From positions 16,476,980-16,540,979 of the forward strand of contig CM051034.1 of assembly GCA_027627225.1 (NCBI GenBank): a stretch of 64,000 nt of DNA. Reading direction: 5' to 3'. The stretch comes from Congeria kusceri (lineage: Eukaryota > Mollusca > Bivalvia > Myida > Dreissenidae). The stretch's first letter is position 1. Every line of letters starts with the position of its first letter. This document shows positions 1 through 10,440 of this stretch, piece by piece. Under the pieces are notes generated by a model. It did not search any database. It saw only the letters and a program-made list of their open reading frames with translations, and was not told the origin of the DNA. The position numbers were made by a program, and so were the translations under genes.

Positions 1-560
1 TTCATCATATAGAATAGATACAACACATATTTTGGTTAGTTTGTGAGCAAGAAAGTCTTTAAAATATCATATTAACTTGAGTTAAACGCCTTTGGCCATT
101 TTTTGTAGAATTACCCATCCGAGAATATTCAGTACTTCAGCTATTTTTTAAATTTACTTTATCATGCTGGACTGTTGAGAACCTTCGTAGATGTTTGCGT
201 AGATGTATAACACTGTTTTTTACATACTTTTTAAAAATAATTTACGTTTATAATTTATGTTTAACATGTAACCGTTTGAAACATGCATATTACCTACTAA
301 ATCGTTCTAAGAGTATGTAGCATTTTACAGTTGTTCTTCAAACTATGTTACTGTTCATACCAACAATCGATTCTACAGTGTAAACAGCAAAGAAGTGTTA
401 TTAGTTACATTAATAAGTTTCGTTTCGTGAAAATAGTGTCGATGAAGAAACACATGTTAATTAGTCGTAATACCGTAATATCCGGTAATTAATAAAAATA
501 AAAATATTTACTCTTGCTATTGTTTGACTGGTTAAAGAAGATCAAGATAAATTATAAGAA
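1..560. other. Non-coding stretch, nothing recognised
   Basis: AT-rich sequence with no long open frame and no clear repeat or RNA structure on reading. It leads into the tandem array that begins near position 565. Confidence 0.4.
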
Positions 561-564
561 CTTT

Positions 565-1150
565 TGCTCTCATCGTGGTAGGTCATTATAGCATTGCTTT
601 AAATATAAAACTTATCGTTAGTCTGGCCGTCTTGATAGTTATCTGTCGAATCTCGGAACATGAAACAGTTTCGCTTAATTTACGATACCGTCTTTGGTTC
701 ACACAAAATCAGTGCTTTTTTAATGTACTTCTAATTTGGCATATAGGTTAACTTAGAAACAATATATATAATAACCATTGCTCTCACCACCGTGGTGTCA
801 GATCAAATAATATGGCTGAAAATATAATTCTTGTCTATAGCCCGGCTGTACAGGTGTGTAGGCATCTGTCAAATCTCTGAACATGAAACAGTTTCGCCTA
901 ATTTACAATACGTTCATTGCTCTGGTTCACAAGAAAATTTTCTTTGTTAAAATGTTCATCTATTTAGGCAAAGAGGTTTAACTGCGAAACGTATGAAAAT
1001 GCACGAGTCGTAGCTCTCACCGTGCTGGTAGGTCATTATGCGGGGTTAGAAATCTGATTTCCCGTCGTGTTGAAGGAATACTTGATGCTGATGGGTATTT
1101 GCAAAACATTTGAGCAGTTTCACATAATTAATTCTATTTTTCATGCTCGG
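565..1150. repeat. Degenerate tandem repeat, about 215-235 bp, 2.5 units
   Basis: Three units start near 565, 779 and 1012. Each opens with a 'gctctcacc'-like motif, followed in units 1 and 3 by 'ggtaggtcattat'. Units 1 and 2 share the internal phrase 'gaacatgaaacagtttcgc', and unit 3 carries a weaker 'gagcagtttcac'. Divergence between units is high, so the array is old. No protein product is evident. Confidence 0.6.
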
Positions 1151-1445
1151 GCTGCCGCGATACGAAGATTTATGTCTGCTTGAACGGTGCATATTTTGTT
1201 CTCGATAAAAATGTAGGAAATGGTGGTCGAAGAAATGTATTGAAATGTGAAATGAACCACTTCATCTGCGTACAGAGGCATGTAGTGAATATTCTAACAT
1301 GATGGGCGCAGAGTTTTCTATAGACAAAAAACAAAATTCACCGTTGTTAAACTACCAATAAACACACAGAAAAAATAGTTCCGAAACTGTGAAATAAAGT
1401 TCGCATTTAAATTGCATAAAATGTTGCCAGGTTATAATATAATCG

Positions 1446-1543
1446 AAATAATGTTCGCATTATCGTCGTTCATCGGCTAATAAAAACCGAGTTGTCGTTC
1501 TTTGTGCATTAGCCAATAAACAACGATAATGCGAAAATTATTT
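1446..1543. repeat. Hairpin with 36-bp inverted arms
   Basis: Arms 1446-1481 and 1508-1543 are inverted complements with about five mismatches, around a 26-bp loop. The arms share a 'cgcattatcgt' core and end in 'ggctaat' / 'attagcc' next to the loop. It could be a small foldback element or a transcribed hairpin. No target-site duplication was identified. Confidence 0.7.
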
Positions 1544-1795
1544 CTTAAATATATTGTAAAACAGTAACCAAATTATTATCATCATCAGGTTCTATTAGCC
1601 GTCGGGTGTATGGAAACATGCAGTCATTCCTATCAACCTTTTAATTATACATTAATTCTGGGATCAAAGCAGGCTAATTACATTATAAATAATCTAATTA
1701 TTCCAGCTACATTGCTTTGGCGTTGAAAATCATTTAGTACTTAGTCTGTTAAATATTCGTTGCTTATAAGTTGTAGAATCAACACAATAATGGCG

Positions 1796-2496
1796 CAGTG
1801 CCTAAATCCGCCACATTTGGGAGGTATTTTTGCGATATTTAAAAAAAGTCGGTAACCAATCGATACCAGAATTAACATAAATCAAGTTAGCTTTAATGTA
1901 CATGAGCTGGCGTATTTTGGTTACATTTTGAGTACTTGGCATAGGAAAAATAATTACCGAAATTGAAATCCTAAAGGGTGTAAAAAAATGAGCGTGGGAG
2001 TGCCTAAATCCGCCACCCCTCTTTAAAATTGCTTAAAAATAATATTTTTTAAGAAATCCGTTTTTTCAAGCAATTTCTATTGAGTTAACAACCAAACAAA
2101 AACAGTTTTGTTTATCCGGAGATCATTTCCAAGTGTTATTTCAAATCATGGTGATCCGAATTCGCTTGGTTTTCTAGGGAACTGGGTCATGCTTATTCTA
2201 CATATGACTATTTTCTAATTAAAACTAATTCTAAGGCAGTTCGCTGTTTGTTGTTAATATATGTTACAATTTTCTTAAAAAATCTTGTTATTTCTAAAAA
2301 GAGATAAAATGTATGGCTCAGTCTGACCCTGAGGCCCTGCGTGAGGGACGAAGTAATGAGCTTTTGAGCGGCGTGAAATTATCTAAGTGACTAATATGAA
2401 ATGAGCATGTGCGTGCTTAATATGCAGTTTTCCGCATTTAAATGTATTCATGGCTAATAAATAGTGGATTTAGGACAGTGGCGGTTTTAGGCACTG
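1796..2496. mobile_element. Non-autonomous TIR element (MITE-like), about 700 bp
   Basis: The left end reads 'cagtgcctaaatccgccac' (1796-1814) and the right end carries its inverted complement with one mismatch (2478-2496). A further direct copy of the end motif lies inside at 1999-2016. There is no transposase frame, so it would need to be mobilised in trans. The superfamily is not assigned because no flanking duplication is visible. Confidence 0.6.
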
Positions 2497-2673
2497 CACC
2501 AGTACGCCTTACTTGTCTGGAAATGGAGGAGTACATCTATGTTCAAGAGTATTGACATATATATTATTGCTTAAGTTACTAAGTAAAGTTCCAGGATTTA
2601 TGCAGATTATTTATGCGACGTTGTCTTGGGTTATTCGACCGTTCGTCATTTTATTGCTATCGACCATGGAATA

Positions 2674-2818
2674 TAGAGAATACTAGGTTGGTGTTGAATA
2701 TAGGTACGTTTATTTAGCGAGGCTTAGAAAACCTTAAGCACGAGCCTTGGCGAGTGGTTTAGGTTTTCGTGCCGAGCAAATTAACGTATCTGTATTCAAC
2801 ACTTACCTGGTATTCTAT
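2674..2818. repeat. Foldback element, arms about 37 bp
   Basis: Left arm 2674-2712 and right arm about 2782-2818 are inverted complements with several mismatches; 'gtgttgaata' pairs with 'tattcaacac'. A second inverted pair ('aaaacct' / 'aggtttt') lies inside, so nearly the whole 145 bp can fold. It is of a size typical of short foldback MITEs. Confidence 0.65.
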
Positions 2819-2892
2819 TTATCCCATCATTTTCCGTCTTTAGTTTGAAAATCAACGATAGAAAATCCCTAAATAACACGAAAAACATCAAA

Positions 2893-2923
2893 TGACGTCA
2901 CGAACATAAACAACATGACGTCA
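2893..2923. promoter_or_regulatory. Pair of perfect CRE octamers
   Basis: Two TGACGTCA palindromes occur at 2893-2900 and 2916-2923, with start positions 23 bp apart. This octamer is the canonical CREB/ATF binding site. No adjacent gene start was recognised, so a regulatory role is only a possibility. Confidence 0.35.
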
Positions 2924-4650
2924 TTATAATGCGCGTGTTTGCCATTGTGTCCACCAGGTTTCGCTTCTTGCAACTTACCTGTGTGATTTCGCGCTGTGTA
3001 TGATGGGCAAGCACTATATTCATATGGCGCCAACTGAAGCATGGGACGCTTCTCTTAAACATTAACAAAATCGACATACAGTTTTCTAGGACGTAACTTG
3101 GTGCAAGTACTCAATATGTGCATCATTTAATTCAATTTGAAAATATAATCCGTTGTTTTCAATAATATAACAGTTTTTATCTTTATTTGTTCATTTGTAA
3201 ATAATGTTCGAAAGTGAAAGTAGAAACTGCATGACAACGCAAGTAAAAAGCATTTTATTGCACGAACAGGTGTAAACACATTGCTTTGAGTGTTTAAAGT
3301 TAAAAATGATGACATAGTTATCATGGTTAAACATGATTTTAGTAAGAATATACGGAAATAATGTTTGTTTGAAAAGTATTTCATTCCTCCGCGGACTCTA
3401 TCTTAGTGTATGCACGTTTAGTCAAGTATGGATAGTAATCAGTTCCCAGTATAGAGACGAAAGCAGTAACGTCACACTCTATGTATAAAATGCGTGTTTG
3501 CTGTATTTAACAAGGTGGAATACAGCTAAGTGTATCCCACGGGGTGTTATTTCGTCGTGATGATGGGATGAAATGCAGTCAGCTATTTATGATATTGCTG
3601 ACCTGACTAATGGGTTGACCTTATAATGTATACTGATAAAGTGTCGCTACTTGTTTGGAGTGTTTCGAATATAAATATATGCATATAATTTAATTTACCA
3701 AAGGAAATTATTGGTACATACTAATTTTCCCCTGCATTTACAATTACAATTTCCGTATGGAGAGAAAAGATGTACAATATACGTTGATAAATGAAGTATA
3801 AATGTGTAATACACCAACCGATCTTTCTTGAATGAGAACGGCAATGGCGTTTCATTTTTATTTATTTATATAAACTGTATCTTATTTATTATTTTTAATC
3901 CACGTTGGGATTTATAGATATATACACAGCTTCTACATAAAATATATCCAATCAGAGAGTAAAAACAAATGTTTACACGAATGAAGTTTAAGGCCAATAC
4001 ACAGTTTTTGTATTTTTAGTGTTTTTTATGGTTTTTAATTTACATGAAACTTGTCAAAGTACCAGACATATTCTGTTCGTATACCAAATAACTGTGCATT
4101 CTCAACTGAAATTGCTAAAAATGCTATATTTTTTTAATTTATTAAGTGTTCCATAGAAAAGTGTAAAGTAAGTAGTTTGGGAGTAAAAGTGTATTCCAAA
4201 ACTGGCAATTTGAACAACAACATCATCAACAACAAACGCAGCAACAACAACAACAACAAATTAATCATTTTGTATCTGAATACATACATTAACTTGGTTT
4301 GCATGATTTATTTTCTATATTTTGAACTCTTGTCAGTCAATAATAAAAACATTCAAACAAACCTTTGCTATACGATTGGACAAACGTTGGCGAAAGTTAC
4401 TTCCAAATAAAAGTATGTGTACAGTATAATGTTCACATGAATCGTGTTTATGCACATATCATCAATGTCGATCAATACCATAAAGTGGATTTGCAAATTA
4501 AGACATATTCAACATGGACAGTTTCTATTTGTACTCGAAAAATATATAGCTATTTACAATACGCAAAGCGGGAAACGTTTTGTGCAAAGAGCTTTGGTCA
4601 AACCACTAGTTATCCTTACCGGACACTTCTTTTATACCATTTATCTAAGT
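2924..4650. other. Non-coding stretch
   Basis: No coding exon recognised. It holds a small perfect stem near 3513-3541 ('gtggaataca' ... 'tgtatcccac') and a CAA-rich tract at 4212-4260. Short open frames here show no family resemblance and lie in AT-rich sequence. Confidence 0.35.
4212..4260. repeat. CAA-rich microsatellite
   Basis: Imperfect (CAA)n tract, 'aacaacaacatcatcaacaa' and so on. Simple sequence with no sign of a poly-Gln or poly-Asn coding context. Confidence 0.7.
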
Positions 4651-4658
4651 AACAACGT

Positions 4659-4664
4659 TTTATT
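4659..4664 (-). promoter_or_regulatory. Candidate polyadenylation signal of the GPCR gene
   Basis: The minus strand reads AATAAA here, about 70 nt downstream of the receptor stop codon at 4731-4733. The position suits a short 3' UTR. Not tested against transcripts. Confidence 0.35.
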
Positions 4665-4730
4665 ATCATTTTTTTTGCCGAGCTTAGATTTGTTCAAGGT
4701 CCCGAACATGTTTTGTATCACCACCAAAAG

Positions 4731-4963
4731 TCAGGTAGTCGTGGTTATTGTGCCAACACTTTCATAACCTCTAGTTTCGGTACAGCTTGGCGAAAAGCAT
4801 GGCAATAGGTTCTTGCTGAACAACAAGAAGATAATTGGATTGCACGCGCTGTTGAGGGGATACAGACGCTGGAGGACAACGTAAAAGCGTAAATCAAGCA
4901 CATTGATGCGGTAGACGTCAAGGATGTGGAACACTGTTGCAGGGAGCCAGCAAATAAAGAACG
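4731..4963 (-). CDS. GPCR exon 7: TM6-TM7 and C-tail
   Basis: Encodes FFICWLPATVFHILDVY, then TM7 with LQRLYPLNSACNPIIF and a tail of about 30 residues ending ITTTT before TGA. Acceptor TTTCAG. The tail differs in reading frame from the paralogue because of a 4-bp length difference after 'ttcagcaagaa'. Confidence 0.88.
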
Positions 4964-7900
4964 CTGAAAAAGTTTCAGAAAACGTATAATATAACTTTTG
5001 GTAAATATACGTCATCAAGCCAAAATTATGTTAAAATTGAATATTCATTAATCCAATTAATATCGTAGACATGGCACGTTTCTTTCATTTTTCACAAATA
5101 CTGTCATACCTACAATGATTAACAACAAAGATCAGAGTTTTACGACTTTGTTGTTATTTAGCAAGCTCTATGAAACCACGTTTGTCTATAGAGAAATACA
5201 ACATTGACTGCCTGATTTATTGAATGAATTTATGAATACACAGATGATGAAAGAATAACTTACCAAAGCATATTATCAAAGTCATCTTGATTGTTTTGAT
5301 TCTAGCTTTTGGCAATAAGCCACCGTTTTGGGTTTTGTGACCTGACGGCATACTTGATTCTGAAATTATGCACAAATGTAGGTCATTTAGGGCATTTAGC
5401 TACTTAGTAACAACGCAAGTATATTTCTTTAAAACAATATACAGATCTTTTTCATTAAGTATGCAAAAACTTTATTTTTTGGTCATATTGTATAGAAATA
5501 TGCATCTTACTGGACTACATATCGACGAGCGACAAGTTATGTGTATTCCGAGACATCTCAAAGGTTGAAATTTGCATACATGAATTTAAAATTGTAATCA
5601 GAATTTTTAAGAAAACGGACCGATGTATTTCAAATAATCAAAAAATATTTGAATATGTACTTGTTCCGTATTTCTTAATTTTACCTTTCAATATAGTTTT
5701 CATTTCTGTTAGATTGCGGCTTTTCTGCCAATGCTTCCAGACGACAACCGAGATGCCAATGTAGCAGATGGTTATTGCGAGCAAAGGGATGAAGAACACG
5801 AGGAGAAGTGTGCACGTGACATAAATCTGAAATAGTACAATTATTAGTAATGACCAAAAACATTGTAATTTAAAGCCAGTAAAACTTAGTCTTTAATAAT
5901 GTCTTTGTATTCCATTTACATTTTTTGAATACATACTTTAAATACATAGACATGATCAGAAATGTGTTTTATTAGTGCCAATCGTGTAGAATCACGTATA
6001 CGATTAATTATATCGTATTAATATGGTATAAGCCGTTTTGAATGTACAAAAAGCTGTTCTTTCTTAATTTCTTTAGTAGTTTAGATAATGAAAACTAACC
6101 TTCCAGCCTAGGTCTGTCTGAAAAGTAATGTCGCAGGAGTATGTCTGTTCATAGAGAACCGCCTCCGTGTAACGAAACGTCCATACAGGAATCAGTAAAG
6201 CCATTATCCATGATCCGATAACTATGGCTTTGTACGGACGGTACTCTATACATTTGATTATTAAAGAAACACTGTTAGCATCGAATCTATAAACAATTGC
6301 GATATATAATACAGATCATTATACAATTATTTATATAATATCTTTTTTTTAATAACATGTATATATAAAATGGATCTTTGCAATTAATGAACCCCCCAAA
6401 ACGACACAAACACAAATAACACACGTGGAATTTTGAGACACTAATAAAGAAACATCGTTGCTGAATGTGCCTGCTATAAATATTGAACGACAAGCATGAA
6501 TACTGTTTTATGAATTAAATGTTAACGTAACGGTAAAGAAACGAAACAAGAAGAGTACCATAGTCTCAAATCTTTCTTTATTGACCACGCAGCTATTTAA
6601 TCATGTTTATTTTAAAGAACACATTTTTGATATCAAGAAAGTATCTGTTACTATATAGGTACCTCCTGTTATTGCTCTAAGCGGGTACCGTACAGCTAGA
6701 TAGCGGTCCACGCTCATTCCGATGAGAAGATTGTTGGACACAACGAGGACCACAAACGAGGAATAGCGCCACATGCGACACATGGCGTCCCCCAAGAACC
6801 ATTCTCCTTGCAGAATACCGTTGAATACTCCCTCGCCAAGAACGCTAACTATGCCCACACAAAGGTCTGCAATATAAGTTCAGTAATAGGTATCAAATCC
6901 GTGGAGCAGTTTTAGGGTAAATTTGTACTATGGTCGAAACCATTTTTATGGACACTTCAATCTGTTGTAGACAGTAACGCGATGTATATGACCACGCCAC
7001 TTGCTGGTTTGCAAATATACTGTCATGACATTTCAGAAATTGCTTTCTCATCGTCCGATAATGGTTTTTTTAGAAATTACTTTGAAATTCGCCATACACG
7101 TAATACCTCACAGGCAAGTATTATAGCGGTCCTTTTTAAGTTACTTCACCTCGTCAATAAGCATGCTTGATAAATGATCACGCTACCTCCGAATGCATTG
7201 ATATTCCAATATGTTATTTGTATGCAAATGTTTTGGACTAAGACAAGACAAAGGTTATAGAAATGAGGGCTTTGATACATTGATGAATCATTGTGAGTGT
7301 ACGTCACACGATGGTTTACCGGCTATTGCAAGATGGAAGATGAAGAAGTGGAGCCTGTTGCTGCCTTTCTGCCGTGCCAAAATGACGATCACGAGTCCGT
7401 TGAGAAGGATGATGGCAGTAGCCATCAGAAAGCATATCACGGCGATGGCCTCAAAAGATCCCTGCATTGCAAACAGTTTTGACATTGAAACAACTACCAT
7501 CGGACAGTAACGCGTTTTTGGGGGCTCGATCTGCGGCGTTTTAGTTTACCTAATACTTATATAGAGCTTAATGAAACAATACTTACAACTGTGTTTGATA
7601 TATCAACCTGTGGGTAATAACTGTGGAAGAATTTTGAAGCATTTGGCTCCACAGTTTATGGAGCATTTCATCACAGATGTTACCATTAAACATTATATTT
7701 TGTACTATAATGAAACCTTATGCAAGTAAGTGCATACACCGATCCGGGATTTGCCACGAATAGTTTAAACTCCTCCCCAGCTATTGTTAAAGGACTAATT
7801 TCCATTCATCGAAAATCACAAACATTACGTCTTTTGTATGAAATAGTTTAACCGCTAAACACGTGATATCCAAGTGCGATTATTGGATAACATTGCAGAT

Positions 7901-10123
7901 TAATTTGAATGATTGACATTGTGGAAGCGTCTATTGTTTAAACCAATTCCCACAGTCAAAACACCGCAATATGATGGGAAGTATTTTTCTTATTAGTTGT
8001 AGATATGTTTGCATTTCGTTTCATTGATTTACTCCAGAAATCATAGAAACTGTTAGGGCTAAACTGTTATACTTCATGAAAAGCTTCCATGTCAATTCTT
8101 ACCAAATGGCATGTGTAATGTATATAACATAACTGTTAAATTGACATGTTAATATTTTGTATGGAATGAAGCAAATGCACATGCCATTTATTTGTGAAAT
8201 GAATTCTCATTAATAGTCACTTCTGATCTAAATGTATATACATGTTTTATAATTGTCCCAAATGTTATCAGTTGGCGTAAGGGTATTGTTAATGTACGTT
8301 TTCTGTGGCGTGTCCGTCACTTATACTTAGTAAGAAATATAAACACAGGTCTACTTTTCTTATGTAGATATTTTTTGTTATAACCGTTTCTCCACTCGAG
8401 TGTTGGCTTTATAAATAACTTCTTCAAATTGTATGTTCCCTCATCTTGTCTTTTTGCTCAAAAATGAATGTCAAATGCTCACATTTTGACGTTGTACACG
8501 TCGTTGATTTCTGACGTGGTCCAGATTTTGTTGTATGTGTTTGTGTTTTCGACTTTTACTCCGTTATATGTAAATATTTGTTGTTGAAGCTTTACATAAA
8601 TAGATGAAATGTATTAAGACATATGCTGATTAATGATTGATGCAATGTGTCCGACTACTTGCTTGTTAATTATGAATACATTGCACGAACGTTTTGAACA
8701 CACCTCGTACTTGGTTACAAATAACAAATTTAATTGTACGTTAAACTGTTTTCCTCTAAAATAGAATTCAAACAAGTTCAGTGTATACATGTACAGACAG
8801 TCAGGTAACAATTTGAAAACTAAAACATTGCGATTCTACTGACATATTTTAATTGTGCAATTAGCTGCATGAAACCAGTCATTGGAACAATTATAAACTG
8901 TTTTATTACAAAATTTTCCCCAAAACGCCCTTTAACTATCAGCATGTATTACTACCACACGTTTCGGTTTGTTTATAAAACTTAATGAATAACCTTAGAC
9001 TAGATTATTTTACCACTCTCTTCCAGCATTATAAAATAAGATAAATGAAAACCCCTAGACACATCACAGGAGAAAAACCCTTATTAACATCCTCTGGTCT
9101 TATATTTGAAGCAAGTGACAAATTGCCATTAAAACACAATACAATACGCACAACACAACAGAGGCAAAAATGATTAAAACTTGGGTCTCCGCCTAGGGAC
9201 AGTCAATGCAAATCATTGTAGGGTTTAAACCGATTTAAAGGCATGCCGAAACTCACCCTTGGTCGATAATTAATCACCATACACATACATGTTAATAAAA
9301 TTAAGCCCCATAGCATTGCAATTCAAATGTAATAATATCAATTATAGTACAGGAGAATACAAATTTAATTGAATTTCAATATTCCAGATCGTCGTCATGC
9401 ATTTGAGCAAGAAACCGTTTTACATGGTGTAAAAATACAAGACCCAGTTGCTTAACGCTTTTAACAGCCACTTAAGCTAACCCGTTAACTTCAGATGTAA
9501 ATAAAATTTATATTACAAATATCCTATATTTATATTACAAAAATACTTCAGCATAACATTTTTTTATTGAGAATAAACCCACATTTAAAATTATAATGCT
9601 TTATTTTATATAATAATAATAACAATAACATTTTGACAAATATTTTCAACATATGAACGTTATTTGTTATTCTAAATCCCTAATACTAAATACGAGGGCT
9701 GTTCATTTAATACATGGACAACCGCTATAACCTAAAACGTTATGACTGTATCATAATAAAAAACTACTGAAATAAAGGTACATCAGTTCTGTATTTACAT
9801 ACGAAATTTAAACATCATCCGACCAAGGGTTAGCAAATAAATAACATTTGAACACGTACATATAACTAGGGTCGGCCCAAGCCGACGTCGAAAAATAAAT
9901 GTATTAAATATATATTAAGGATGCATTTATATTGGCTGAATTTTCATATTATAAAGCATACCGCTGTAACAAGTGTAAAGTTAAGTAACAAAAAACGTCG
10001 TTGTTTAAGTTATTGCATATTAACGTAGTTTATTTTGAAGAGTCATAATTAAGCAGGCATACTTACCGACATATCATTTACAGCTGTCACGGTGTTATTC
10101 TCATTTGAATAGTTGACCTCCAT
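4731..10123 (-). CDS. Class A neuropeptide GPCR, CCAP / neuropeptide S receptor-like, 7 exons
   Basis: Exons 10123-10067, 7461-7320, 6866-6663, 6245-6100, 5826-5685, 5359-5264 and 4963-4731 join through GT-AG introns into 1020 nt, or 339 residues. The short N-terminus has two glycosylation sequons (NYS, NNT). TM1 has NGLVIVIL; LAIAD of TM2 is formed across a splice; TM3 has its cysteine and DRYLAVRYPL; TM4 has a conserved Trp; extracellular loop 2 has a Cys; TM5 has FFIP; TM6 has ICWLPATVF; TM7 has NSACNPIIF. TM6-TM7 spacing and wording are closest, from memory, to CCAP and neuropeptide S receptors, so the product is inferred to be a plasma-membrane peptide receptor signalling through G proteins. 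Oddities are Phe in place of Tyr in NPxxY and a very short tail. The fold is certain, the ligand is not. The start ATG is supported by its match to the paralogue. Confidence 0.88.
5264..5359 (-). CDS. GPCR exon 6: intracellular loop 3 to TM6
   Basis: Encodes ESSMPSGHKTQNGGLLPKA, then RIKTIKMTLIICF. A 96-nt exon with canonical TTTCAG acceptor and GTAAGT donor. It matches the paralogue at all but two residues. Confidence 0.88.
5685..5826 (-). CDS. GPCR exon 5: TM5
   Basis: Encodes IYVTCTLLLVFFIPLLAITI followed by CYIGISVVVW and the basic start of intracellular loop 3. The TM5 Pro and Tyr are present. This copy has TGC (Cys) at the codon that is TGA in the plus-strand paralogue. Confidence 0.9.
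6100..6245 (-). CDS. GPCR exon 4: TM4 and extracellular loop 2
   Basis: Encodes EYRPYKAIVIGSWIMALLIP, then a loop with a single Cys in QTYSCDITF, ending at TGGAAG/GTTAGT. The acceptor is TATAG. Confidence 0.88.
6663..6866 (-). CDS. GPCR exon 3: TM2-TM3 with DRY motif
   Basis: Starts inside the Asp codon of LAIAD and encodes DLCVGIVSVLG, the TM3 disulfide Cys in DAMCRMWRYSS, and DRYLAVRYPLRAITG. Ends at donor GTACCT. Confidence 0.9.
7320..7461 (-). CDS. GPCR exon 2: TM1 and start of TM2
   Basis: Runs from an AG acceptor (TGCAG/GGATC) to donor GTAAAC and encodes TM1 with the conserved Asn in NGLVIVIL, then RLHFFIFHLAIA. An in-frame ATG exists upstream at 7500, but the acceptor and the separate N-terminal exon make this an internal exon. 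Confidence 0.85.
7462..10066. other. Large first intron of the GPCR gene
   Basis: No coding sequence recognised in 2.6 kb of AT-rich DNA. A fragment near 9693 begins 'tacgagggctgttca', which recalls mariner-type terminal repeats, but no matching inverted end was found. The remaining introns (6867-7319, 6246-6662, 5827-6099, 5360-5684, 4964-5263) are short and show nothing of note. Confidence 0.5.
10067..10123 (-). CDS. GPCR exon 1: signal-less N-terminus
   Basis: Encodes 19 residues, MEVNYSNENNT followed by VTAVNDMS, ending at the donor GTAAGT in phase 0. Two N-glycosylation sequons fit an extracellular receptor N-terminus. The assignment rests on the matching exon at 43419-43475, which ends in the same NDMS and donor, and on conserved 5' UTR sequence. 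Confidence 0.8.
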
Positions 10124-10440
10124 GATTATATTTGCACACAAAAACGCAGTTGCAACACTTTGTTTCTAACAATATATTGCGCCCTTAAGTACGTCCGTTG
10201 TAAATCGCTTGAGCGTGTTTTTCAAGTGTCACTTATATTCGTGCATTTCACAAAACTTTTACTGTACACTGTTCAGTGTGTTTTCGCTTCACTGTGTCGT
10301 TGAAGTTTTGCAATCAGACAGATATTATAGTACACTAACAACATTCCAGCAGTTCCCTCTTTTATATACTCTCTATTCCCACAGAGAGCGAACGACACTT
10401 AGTTCGTGCGAATATCGAAGAACTGCATGCTGAACTCATT
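10124..10440 (-). promoter_or_regulatory. Conserved 5' flank of the GPCR gene
   Basis: The 40 nt before the ATG match the paralogue closely ('ttgcaactgcgttt' ... 'caaatataatcatgg'), which suggests shared 5' UTR. Farther out, 10361-10435 contains 'gcgaa' ... 'gaactgcatg', which reappears at 41885-41945 in the same plus orientation, not inverted as the gene is. No TATA box can be assigned with confidence. Confidence 0.45.

Noticed and set aside
6287..6493. Small ORF between GPCR exons 3 and 4
   Set aside because: It lies in intron sequence, has no match in the paralogue and does not fit the exon phases.
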